The notes under the pieces were generated by a model. That model had not been told where the DNA came from, searched no databases, and worked only from the letters and a program-made list of their open reading frames with translations. This document shows positions 1 to 6,277 of a DNA stretch of 8,329 nucleotides, one piece after another. Both the position numbers and the translations under genes were made by a program. The stretch's first letter is position 1; each line of letters begins with the position of its first letter. The stretch comes from Bacteroidales bacterium. GTDB lineage: Bacteria > Bacteroidota > Bacteroidia > Bacteroidales > GCA-2748055. The stretch is from positions 1-8,329 of the forward strand of contig JAGLTY010000076.1 of NCBI GenBank assembly GCA_023135025.1, in the 5' to 3' direction.

Positions 1-1
1 A

Positions 2-586
2 GTACAGGCAGTCAGGGGCCAGTTCGGATGGGGATGGTTTGTTCCGACCGATGAATTGGCCGAAGCATTTGATGCCGCCGGCGATACGGTCAGAAAAAAG
101 GTAACCATCATCTACAAAGGTGATATAACTGAAGATGGTGATACCATTGGCGGCATCGATGTGATGGAAGGTGTGGATCTTCCCCGTTACAATGGCAAAG
201 TATACGTCCCCAAGCGGATCGACAGGGTGATAGGGCCTTATGGTTGCGATCAGAATGTCAGGATTCTGCGTTTTGCAGATATTCTTCTTATCAATGCCGA
301 AGCTGCTTCCCATACGGGTGGTGATGCAGCCACACCCCTGAACAGGGTGCGTGCCCGGGCCAACCTGGGACCCATCGGCAATCCAACCCTGGAGGATATC
401 TGGGAAGAACGGCGTCTGGAGCTTGCCGGAGAGCAGGACCGCTACTGGGACCTTCTCAGGACCGGACGTGCTGCAACGGTGCTGACATCTTATGGATTCC
501 AGACCGGTAAACATGAATGGTATCCCATTCCTCAAACAGAAATTGACCTGAGCGGTGGTCAGCTGGAACAGAATCCCGGTTGGTAA
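2..586 (+). CDS. SusD/RagB-family outer-membrane glycan-binding lipoprotein, C-terminal part (5' partial)
   Basis: The frame is open from the first full codon of the window, so the gene begins upstream; 194 residues are visible, against a usual family length of about 500-600. SusD proteins are outer-membrane lipoproteins that cap a SusC TonB-dependent transporter and bind oligosaccharides for import. Family hallmarks seen here are the FGWGWFVPTDEL stretch near the visible N-terminus, LRFADILLINAEA, the LNRVRARANL helix, the ERRLELAGEQDRYWDLLRTGRA segment that is the family's most recognisable C-terminal motif, and the ending YPIPQTEID..QNPGW. The matching SusC and the lipoprotein signal should lie just upstream of the window. 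Its stop is 14 bp before the ATG of a GH144-like glycosidase, which points to cotranscription and makes this the glycan-capture component of that locus. The family call is very secure. The ligand cannot be read from this fragment; beta-1,2-glucan is inferred only from the neighbouring enzymes. Confidence 0.96.
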   Translation, partial: VQAVRGQFGWGWFVPTDELAEAFDAAGDTVRKKVTIIYKGDITEDGDTIGGIDVMEGVDLPRYNGKVYVPKRIDRVIGPYGCDQNVRILRFADILLINAEAASHTGGDAATPLNRVRARANLGPIGNPTLEDIWEERRLELAGEQDRYWDLLRTGRAATVLTSYGFQTGKHEWYPIPQTEIDLSGGQLEQNPGW

Positions 587-600
587 ATAAAAAAAACAGA

Positions 601-1965
601 ATGATCGACCTTAGAACCATAACCATTGTCTCCTCATTCATCGTACTGGTATCTGCTGTAACAATGACATCCTGCAACAGAGCAGCTGCAGACAGAAACA
701 ACCCGCACAAGGCAGCATCCATTACCGACGAACAGTTACTGGATACCATTCAGTTCACTACTTTCCAGTATTTCTGGGATGGGGCAGAGCCTGTTTCCGG
801 AATGGCCCGGGAGCGATTCCATATGGATGGTAATTATCCCCAGGATGACAAACACATTGTTACAACAGGAGGAGGCGGATTTGGACTAATGGCCCTGGTT
901 GTGGGTATGGAGCGGGAATTTATTTCGAGGGACCAGGGATTAGAGAGGTTAACCAGGATCATTGGGTTCCTTGAAAAGAGCGACAGGTTCCATGGAGTAT
1001 GGCCACACTGGCTCAACGGTGAAACAGGTGAGGTGAAGCCATTCAGTCCCAGGGACAATGGAGGGGACCTGGTTGAAACCGCCTATCTTGTCCAGGGATT
1101 GCTGACCATCAGGCAATACCTTCATCCGGAAAATGAAGAGGAGGCTGAATTGCAGGATCGCATCACCAGACTCTGTAACGGGGTTGAGTGGGACTGGCAC
1201 CAGAAGGGCGGCGAACCGGTCCTTTACTGGCACTGGTCGCCCGATCGTGAATGGGAAATGAACTATCAAATCCAGGGCTATAATGAGTGCCTGATCACCT
1301 ATATCCTTGGAGCTTCATCCAAAACACATCCTATTTCGGAAGATGCATACCACCAGGGATGGGCCCGGGGTGGTGAGATAAGTGGGGAAAATTATCAGTA
1401 TGACCTGCTTCTCGATTTAAATCACATTGGGGCCAAAGAATATGGTGGTCCCCTTTTCTGGTCGCATTACTCCTACCTCGGACTGGATCCGCGAAAATTA
1501 AAGGATGCCTATTCTGATTACTGGTTGCATAATGTAAATCACGCCCTGATCAACTATTACCATTGTGTGGAAAATCCACACAACCACAAAGGATACGGGG
1601 AGAACTGCTGGGGTTTATCCGCCAGCTATTCGTTGAACGGGTATTCAGCCCACAGCCCGTCCGGGGATCCGGGTGTGATCTCACCCACAGCTGCGCTCTC
1701 TTCCTTTCCCTATACACCGGAGCAATCCATGAGGGCTGCCCGGTATTTTTACGATTCACTGGGAACAAAGCTGCTGGGGCCTTATGGATTTTTTGATGCT
1801 TTCTGCATGGAGGAGGAGTGGTTTCCGCAACGCTATCTTGCCATTGACCAGGGACCTGTTGTGGTTATGATCGAGAATTACAGGACCGGATTGCTGTGGG
1901 ATTTGTTTATGGAGGTTGAAGAGGTACAAAACGGATTGAAAAAACTGGGGTTTACATACGAATAA
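601..1965 (+). CDS. GH144-like (PF10091 glucoamylase-like) glycosidase, predicted lipoprotein
   Basis: This 454-residue protein is probably an endo- or exo-acting beta-1,2-glucanase. A hydrophobic N-terminus (about residues 8-22) ends in MTSC, with Cys25 as the likely lipidation site, so it is predicted to be a lipoprotein, plausibly in the outer membrane. The remainder is one (alpha/alpha)6-type catalytic domain (about 41-454). Motifs shared with its downstream paralogue include TTGGGGFGLM (88-97), RDNGGDLVETAY (151-162) with acidic D152, D156 and E159, YWHWSP (209-214), SPTAALSSFPYTP (361-373), AIDQGP (414-419) and MIENYRTGLLW (423-433). From memory, the acidic spacing (+4, +3) matches the active-site D/D/E of the Chitinophaga pinensis GH144 enzyme. 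An in-frame TTG at 580 overlapping susD is possible, but ATG 601 gives the cleaner signal peptide. Two consecutive in-frame stops end the gene. Automatic pipelines would probably call it 'glucoamylase family', which misleads because starch is an unlikely substrate. Family secure, exact substrate inferred. Confidence 0.9.
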   Translation: MIDLRTITIVSSFIVLVSAVTMTSCNRAAADRNNPHKAASITDEQLLDTIQFTTFQYFWDGAEPVSGMARERFHMDGNYPQDDKHIVTTGGGGFGLMALVVGMEREFISRDQGLERLTRIIGFLEKSDRFHGVWPHWLNGETGEVKPFSPRDNGGDLVETAYLVQGLLTIRQYLHPENEEEAELQDRITRLCNGVEWDWHQKGGEPVLYWHWSPDREWEMNYQIQGYNECLITYILGASSKTHPISEDAYHQGWARGGEISGENYQYDLLLDLNHIGAKEYGGPLFWSHYSYLGLDPRKLKDAYSDYWLHNVNHALINYYHCVENPHNHKGYGENCWGLSASYSLNGYSAHSPSGDPGVISPTAALSSFPYTPEQSMRAARYFYDSLGTKLLGPYGFFDAFCMEEEWFPQRYLAIDQGPVVVMIENYRTGLLWDLFMEVEEVQNGLKKLGFTYE

Positions 1966-1981
1966 TAAAGCATACATACTT

Positions 1982-4402
1982 ATGAAACAACTACGGATTC
2001 TACTAATGCAGTTTCTTTTATTGATGGGTTGCTACAGCATTTTGCAGGCTCAGACCTATCTCTATTTCCAGGATAGTCCCAATGCTGACTATTACGATTA
2101 CAGCTGGATGGAGCTTACTGCACCCAGCGAGCTTGAAAGAAAACTGGAACCTGACCTGCGCAAATTCCCGGTAGAATCAGTGATCCCTGCACAACAGGGC
2201 GTTAATTCCCTTCGGTTAAAATGGCGTTCAGTGGAGGGAGGGAACTGGTATGCCATCGCCGCGGGTGACTCATGGACTGCTAAAGATATCAGCGATACTG
2301 ACTCACTCGTATTTTCGTTACAGAGCATTGAAGGGATCGCTTCTGAGGATCTGCCCCGGGTTTTTATGGAGGATGTCACAAATATGAAAAGCACTTTTCT
2401 TTCCATCTCCGATTATCATGGGGACCTTTCAGCAGGAGTCTGGACCAGGGTTACCATACCCATGGTATCCTATCTTAACTCGGGGGACCAGGTCGATTAT
2501 ACAAAAGTAAAGACCATTGGATTTGCACAGGGTATGGCTGATGGCGTAGCGCATACCCTTCTGATTGACAACATGAAGGTCATTAAAGGTGACGGAACGG
2601 CACCACCGGTATCCACTCCAGAGGGCGTTTCGGTGACAGCATATGAATATCATATGGAGCTTTCCTGGGATCCGGTTCCGGAAGCATATGTCTCAGGATA
2701 TGAGATCGAACGCTCCACAGACGGTGGATCGAATTTTGAGGTTGTTGCGCAGACTGATGCCAGTACTCTCATTCATATAGACTGGGTGAAGCCGCTTGGA
2801 GAAATGGTAGAAGCTTATTATAGGATTAGCGCGCTGAATGAAGCAAATGAGCCATCGGATCCCTCAATAACTGTAAAGGATACTACCTATTCCATGACTG
2901 ATGAAGAGCTGCTGGATATGGTCCAGCGTTACACTTTCCGCTATTTCTGGGATTTTGCACATGAAGCATCGGGTATGACCCGTGAACGGAACACATCCGG
3001 AAATACTGTAACCTCCGGTGGTTCCGGTTTTGGGATCATGACCATTCCCGTCGGGATCGAAAGGGGGTATATTACCCGGGAAGAGGGGGTGGCAAGGACC
3101 CTGAAAATACTGAACTTTCTTTCTACAGCTGACCGCTTTCACGGTGCATGGTCACACTGGATCAATGGCAATACCGGGACAGTGATCCCATTTTCATCCA
3201 AAGATAACGGAGGAGATATTGTTGAAACTTCGTATGTGGCCGAGGGGCTGCTAACCATCCGGGAATATTTCAAGAATGACTCGCCCGATGAACTACAAAT
3301 TGTTCAAATGGCAACCGATCTCTGGGAGGGCATTGAATGGGACTGGTACCGGCAGAACGATTCTCCTTCCATTTACTGGCACTGGTCGCCCAATTACAAC
3401 TGGGATATGAACATGACAGTTGCCGGGTGGAACGAGGCTTCCATCGTCTACCTTCTTGCCATTGCATCTCCAACCCATGGTGTACCCGCCAGCTTGTGGA
3501 ATACGGGTTGGGCAAAGAACAGCAATTATGTGAACGGGAATCGTTTTTATGGACACCGGCTTTATGTGGGAAGGGATTACGGCGGACCTCTCTTCTTTGC
3601 GCACTATTCATTCCTGGGATTTGATCCTGGTGATAAATCAGATGGCTATGCCAACTATTTCGACCAGAACCGGAATCATTCCCTGGTCCAGCAGGCATAT
3701 TGTGAAGATAATCCCAAAGGATACACCGGATATAGTGCCAGCTGCTGGGGACTTACCGCCAGTGATGATCCTGACGGGTACATGGCCCATGAGCCCAATT
3801 CAGCGAGTGACAACGGGACCATCACCCCCACCGCAGCATTGTCCTCCTTTCCTTATACTCCGGATGAATCGATGCTCGCATTAAAACATTTTTACAGGGA
3901 ACTTGGTGATAAAACCTGGGGCTGGATGGGTTTCTTTGATGCATTCAACCAACATAGAAATTGGTATACAGATTCATACCTGGCCATTGACCAGGGCCCC
4001 ATCATCCTGATGATCGAGAACCACCGGTCCGGCCTGCTGTGGGATAATTTCATGGCCAACCCCGAGATTCAGCCCATGCTGGATGCCATTGGATTCAGGC
4101 CCCAGCCTAACAACCTTGAATCTACCCTGGAAGACCAAGACAGGCAGGAACTGGCGGTCTTTCCAAATCCCTCCTCCACTGGATTCAGGGTGGAATTCAG
4201 CATCAACAAAAGGTCCAAGATCTCGCTGAATATTTATAACTTACTGGGTGAAAAGGTTCACCAGGCAGTATACCATGAAACATTGGATCCGGGAAGGCAC
4301 CGGGTCGAGATCCATGAAAATGACCTGTCGTCCGGGATCTTCGTGGTCAGGGTCATATTGAATGGCGAAAGTGTAACATCAGTAAAGATCATCGTACCAT
4401 AA
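1982..4402 (+). CDS. Multidomain GH144-like glycosidase with N-terminal beta-sandwich, FN3 and T9SS sorting domain
   Basis: This 806-residue protein is probably a beta-1,2-glucan-active enzyme sent to the cell surface or medium. An N-terminal signal peptide probably ends near LQAQ (residues 21-24). It is followed by a beta-sandwich, CBM-like region (about 25-203) ending in LLIDNMKV, an FN3 domain (about 208-300), a GH144/PF10091 catalytic domain (about 304-706) and a Por-type T9SS C-terminal domain (about 724-806, starting LAVFPNPSS). The catalytic part aligns throughout with the upstream lipoprotein enzyme, roughly half identical by eye. It keeps KDNGGDIVETSY (407-418, acidic D408, D412, E415), YWHWSP (465-470), SSFPYTP (621-627) and AIDQGP (668-673). 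It lacks the roughly 10-residue insertion that the upstream enzyme has after its RER motif. The gap to the upstream gene is 16 bp, so an operon is likely. The start has no Shine-Dalgarno sequence, as usual for the phylum. Cys17 in LLLMGC is a competing lipobox, but a T9SS tail argues for ordinary signal peptidase I cleavage. Domain order is confident; the binding role of the N-terminal domain is inferred. Confidence 0.9.
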   Translation: MKQLRILLMQFLLLMGCYSILQAQTYLYFQDSPNADYYDYSWMELTAPSELERKLEPDLRKFPVESVIPAQQGVNSLRLKWRSVEGGNWYAIAAGDSWTAKDISDTDSLVFSLQSIEGIASEDLPRVFMEDVTNMKSTFLSISDYHGDLSAGVWTRVTIPMVSYLNSGDQVDYTKVKTIGFAQGMADGVAHTLLIDNMKVIKGDGTAPPVSTPEGVSVTAYEYHMELSWDPVPEAYVSGYEIERSTDGGSNFEVVAQTDASTLIHIDWVKPLGEMVEAYYRISALNEANEPSDPSITVKDTTYSMTDEELLDMVQRYTFRYFWDFAHEASGMTRERNTSGNTVTSGGSGFGIMTIPVGIERGYITREEGVARTLKILNFLSTADRFHGAWSHWINGNTGTVIPFSSKDNGGDIVETSYVAEGLLTIREYFKNDSPDELQIVQMATDLWEGIEWDWYRQNDSPSIYWHWSPNYNWDMNMTVAGWNEASIVYLLAIASPTHGVPASLWNTGWAKNSNYVNGNRFYGHRLYVGRDYGGPLFFAHYSFLGFDPGDKSDGYANYFDQNRNHSLVQQAYCEDNPKGYTGYSASCWGLTASDDPDGYMAHEPNSASDNGTITPTAALSSFPYTPDESMLALKHFYRELGDKTWGWMGFFDAFNQHRNWYTDSYLAIDQGPIILMIENHRSGLLWDNFMANPEIQPMLDAIGFRPQPNNLESTLEDQDRQELAVFPNPSSTGFRVEFSINKRSKISLNIYNLLGEKVHQAVYHETLDPGRHRVEIHENDLSSGIFVVRVILNGESVTSVKIIVP

Positions 4403-4435
4403 ACAACAGAACAATACAGAAAAATTAAAACCAAG

Positions 4436-4492
4436 AAAGGAGGTATGTTACAATCCATTATTTGGCAACACTTTAAATCTAGTAATTACTAA
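4436..4492 (+). other. Consensus Shine-Dalgarno-like motif abutting a 15-codon ORF
   Basis: AAAGGAGGT at 4436-4444 is a full-strength match to the 16S rRNA tail, rare upstream of Bacteroidota genes, and nothing like it precedes the other starts in this window. It is immediately followed by ATG at 4445, opening a 15-codon frame that ends with TAA at 4490-4492. The motif-to-ATG spacing is essentially zero, which is too short for normal initiation. No other start codon falls at the usual 5-9 nt distance. It may be chance, a remnant, or part of a leader for the gene at 4508. A coding function is doubtful. Confidence 0.2.
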
Positions 4493-4502
4493 TTTAAATC
4501 TA
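4472..4502 (+). promoter_or_regulatory. Palindrome with overlapping direct repeat upstream of the small T9SS protein (candidate operator)
   Basis: TAGTAATTACTA at 4480-4491 is a perfect 12-bp palindrome. It is flanked by TTTAAAT (4472-4478) and its reverse complement ATTTAAA (4492-4498), with one extra C at 4479, giving an imperfect palindrome over 27 bp. The 10-mer TTTAAATCTA occurs at 4472-4481 and again at 4493-4502, a 21-bp period or about two helical turns. The whole element ends 5 bp before the ATG at 4508. This arrangement suits a dimeric DNA-binding protein at a promoter or a short leader. The stretch is very A/T-rich, so chance cannot be excluded. A TTTG lies at 4461-4464, but I find no well-spaced TAnnTTTG box with it. 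Confidence 0.35.
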
Positions 4503-4507
4503 CTATT

Positions 4508-5299
4508 ATGAAAATAACTATTACGCTTTTAGTACTTGCATTTTTCAGCTTGGGTGTCTCTGCTCAATACGGATTCCCAATTGATTTTGAAAATGCGGGA
4601 GAGCTGGCTGTATGGACCCAGTTTTCCAATAACGGCGATGCACCTGAGAATTTCACTCAAGTGGAAAATCCTGACAAAGACGGGATCAATCCTTCCGACA
4701 GCTGTGCAAAACTCATTGTCCTTGATGGTGCTGATCAGTGGGCCGGAGCTTTTTCAAGTGCCTATGGAGATTATCCCATCACTGATGCCAATTCAATCTT
4801 GGAATATATGGTTTACAAGGATAAAATCAGCCGCTGTTGTCTTAAGGTTGAGGGTGATCCGGGTGGCGTCTTGGAAATGTTCGCTGATAACACCAAGACC
4901 GGCGAATGGGAATTGATTGTATTTGATGCCACTTCGGAGATTGGGAAAACCCATAATATTGTTGTATTCATGCCTGATTTTCCTGCTGATCCCAGAACCA
5001 GCGGAGGGACAAATTATATCGACAATATCCGTTTCCAGAGTGGCTGGACTTCTGTCAGGGAAGTACATGGTGTTGACATCACTGTATACCCGAATCCCAC
5101 TGCAGATATCCTCACGGTTAAATACCCTGAGATAGAGCGGGTAACCATCTCAAACATGGTAGGCCAAATGATAAGGTCAGTAGAACTCCAGAAAGTAGAT
5201 TTTACCAGGCTGGATGTTGCCGATCTTACAACTGGTGTCTATTTTCTTACGCTTGAATCAGCGCGAGGAAAAATAAGTTCCAAGTTTATTAAAGAATAA
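4508..5299 (+). CDS. Small secreted beta-sandwich (CBM-like) protein with T9SS C-terminal sorting domain
   Basis: This 263-residue protein has a clear signal peptide (about 1-19, cleavage at VSA/Q). A single beta-sandwich domain follows (about 21-178): FPIDFEN.. at the start, NPDKDGINPSD near 54-64, and a closing NYIDNIRF (169-176) that resembles LLIDNMKV at the end of the N-terminal domain in the preceding glycosidase. A Por-type T9SS sorting domain (about 189-263) begins ITVYPNPTADIL and ends with the TTGVYFLTLE and KFIKE strands. No catalytic motif is visible. Domains of this type occur beside Bacteroidota carbohydrate-active enzymes, so a non-catalytic glycan-binding role at the surface is inferred rather than shown. 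Cys110-Cys111 are adjacent and Cys66 lies elsewhere in the domain. The gene is 105 bp beyond the glycosidase and may have its own promoter. It is the last gene before the terminator at 5334. It could instead be an adhesin or matrix protein. Confidence 0.8.
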   Translation: MKITITLLVLAFFSLGVSAQYGFPIDFENAGELAVWTQFSNNGDAPENFTQVENPDKDGINPSDSCAKLIVLDGADQWAGAFSSAYGDYPITDANSILEYMVYKDKISRCCLKVEGDPGGVLEMFADNTKTGEWELIVFDATSEIGKTHNIVVFMPDFPADPRTSGGTNYIDNIRFQSGWTSVREVHGVDITVYPNPTADILTVKYPEIERVTISNMVGQMIRSVELQKVDFTRLDVADLTTGVYFLTLESARGKISSKFIKE

Positions 5300-5333
5300 G
5301 CAGCCTGACCCTCTGATTAAAGTTTTAATCTAT

Positions 5334-5364
5334 AACCCCGATCATCATTGGTCGGGGTTTTTTT
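5334..5364 (+). terminator. Intrinsic (Rho-independent) terminator closing the glycan locus
   Basis: The arms AACCCCGA (5334-5341) and TCGGGGTT (5352-5359) form an 8-bp stem. It can extend inward by a T-G wobble and two further pairs to leave a 4-nt loop (5345-5348). The 3' arm runs into a seven-T tract (5358-5364). It lies 35 bp after the stop of the small T9SS protein and 73 bp before mscS, so it should separate the PUL transcript from mscS. Confidence 0.9.
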
Positions 5365-5437
5365 ATAAAAAAAACATTGTAACTTCAACAAAACAGCTTG
5401 AAGTGAGTTATTGAAATAAACCCAAAACTGAAACCCT

Positions 5438-6259
5438 ATGGAAAAATTCCAAGAAGTCCTGGATCGTATGTATGCCCTGTTTGTTAGGTATGGAATGAAA
5501 TTCGTCCTTGCCCTTGTGGTCCTGATCGTCGGTTTGATTGTGATCAAATGGATCACCAAAGCCCTGGTCCGTATGATGAAAAAGGGAAAGGTGACTGAAT
5601 CACTAATCCCATTCCTGAAATCGATGACCAATATCCTGTTGAAAGTGATGCTGGTGATCAGTGTCATGGGAATGGTGGGGATAGAAATGCTCTCGTTTGT
5701 TGCTGTACTGGGTGCCGTAGGTCTGGCTGTGGGTTTGGCGCTGCAGGGGACACTTCAGAACTTCGCAGGTGGCGTGATGATCCTGCTGTTTAAACCCTAC
5801 GAAGTGGGGCATTTCATCGAAGCACAGGGATTTATGGGAACCGTAAAAGAGATCCAGATCTTCACCACCGTGCTTACAACACCCGATAACCGCAGGGTGA
5901 TCATCCCCAATTCTCCACTGGCCACAGGTTCCATTACCAATTTCTCGGCCATGCCAATACGCCGGATCGACTTCTCTTTCGGGATCGGTTACAGTGACGA
6001 TATTGACAAGGCCAAAGATATTCTGTTGAAAATGGCTCAGAAAGATGACCGCGTACTGAAAGATGAAAATCCTCCCGAGGTTATGGTGGAGGCACTGGGT
6101 GACAGCGCGGTGAACCTAAAGTTACGTACCTGGGTTAAATCTGAGGATTACTGGTCACTGTTCTTTGATGTTACCGAGAATGTGAAAAAACAGTATGATG
6201 CCGCCGGCATCTCTATCCCGTTCCCGCAACAGGATGTACATCTCTACAACCACAAGTGA
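5438..6259 (+). CDS. mscS: Small-conductance mechanosensitive channel, MscS family
   Basis: This 273-residue protein is close in size to E. coli MscS (286 residues). It forms an inner-membrane channel that opens under membrane tension and releases solutes during hypo-osmotic shock. Visible parts are TM1 (about 20-38), TM2 (about 63-82) and the pore-lining TM3 with its Gly/Ala pattern, AVLGAVGLAVGLALQGTLQN (89-108). The conserved FKPYEVGHFIE segment (118-128) enters the beta domain, and PDNRRVIIPNSPL (149-161) is the typical MscS beta-domain motif. The C-terminus has a GIGYSDDIDKA and a final AAGISIPFPQQDVHL (255-269), so the cytoplasmic vestibule looks complete. ATG 5438 gives the expected length and has no Shine-Dalgarno sequence. 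A terminator lies upstream, so it is probably transcribed alone, although I could not identify a convincing promoter in 5365-5437. It is functionally unrelated to the preceding glycan genes. Confidence 0.96.
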   Translation: MEKFQEVLDRMYALFVRYGMKFVLALVVLIVGLIVIKWITKALVRMMKKGKVTESLIPFLKSMTNILLKVMLVISVMGMVGIEMLSFVAVLGAVGLAVGLALQGTLQNFAGGVMILLFKPYEVGHFIEAQGFMGTVKEIQIFTTVLTTPDNRRVIIPNSPLATGSITNFSAMPIRRIDFSFGIGYSDDIDKAKDILLKMAQKDDRVLKDENPPEVMVEALGDSAVNLKLRTWVKSEDYWSLFFDVTENVKKQYDAAGISIPFPQQDVHLYNHK

Positions 6260-6277
6260 TCCGGAACTGCAACGAAA

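Noticed and set aside
580..600. TTG start at 580 for the lipoprotein glycosidase, overlapping the susD stop
   Set aside because: It adds a polar MVNKKNR stretch. The ATG at 601 gives a standard-length lipoprotein signal with Cys25, and there is no ribosome-binding site favouring the TTG.
601..1965. Annotation as a starch-degrading glucoamylase
   Set aside because: The glucoamylase name for PF10091 reflects fold similarity to GH15. The motifs match the GH144 group, and characterised members act on beta-1,2-glucan.
3270..3698. Minus-strand open frame of 142 codons inside the T9SS glycosidase
   Set aside because: It is antisense to the conserved catalytic domain, with low-complexity composition and no family motifs.
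5365..5437. Possible mscS promoter in the 73 bp after the terminator
   Set aside because: TTG trinucleotides are present, but none has a TAnnTTTG box at the right distance, so no site could be supported.
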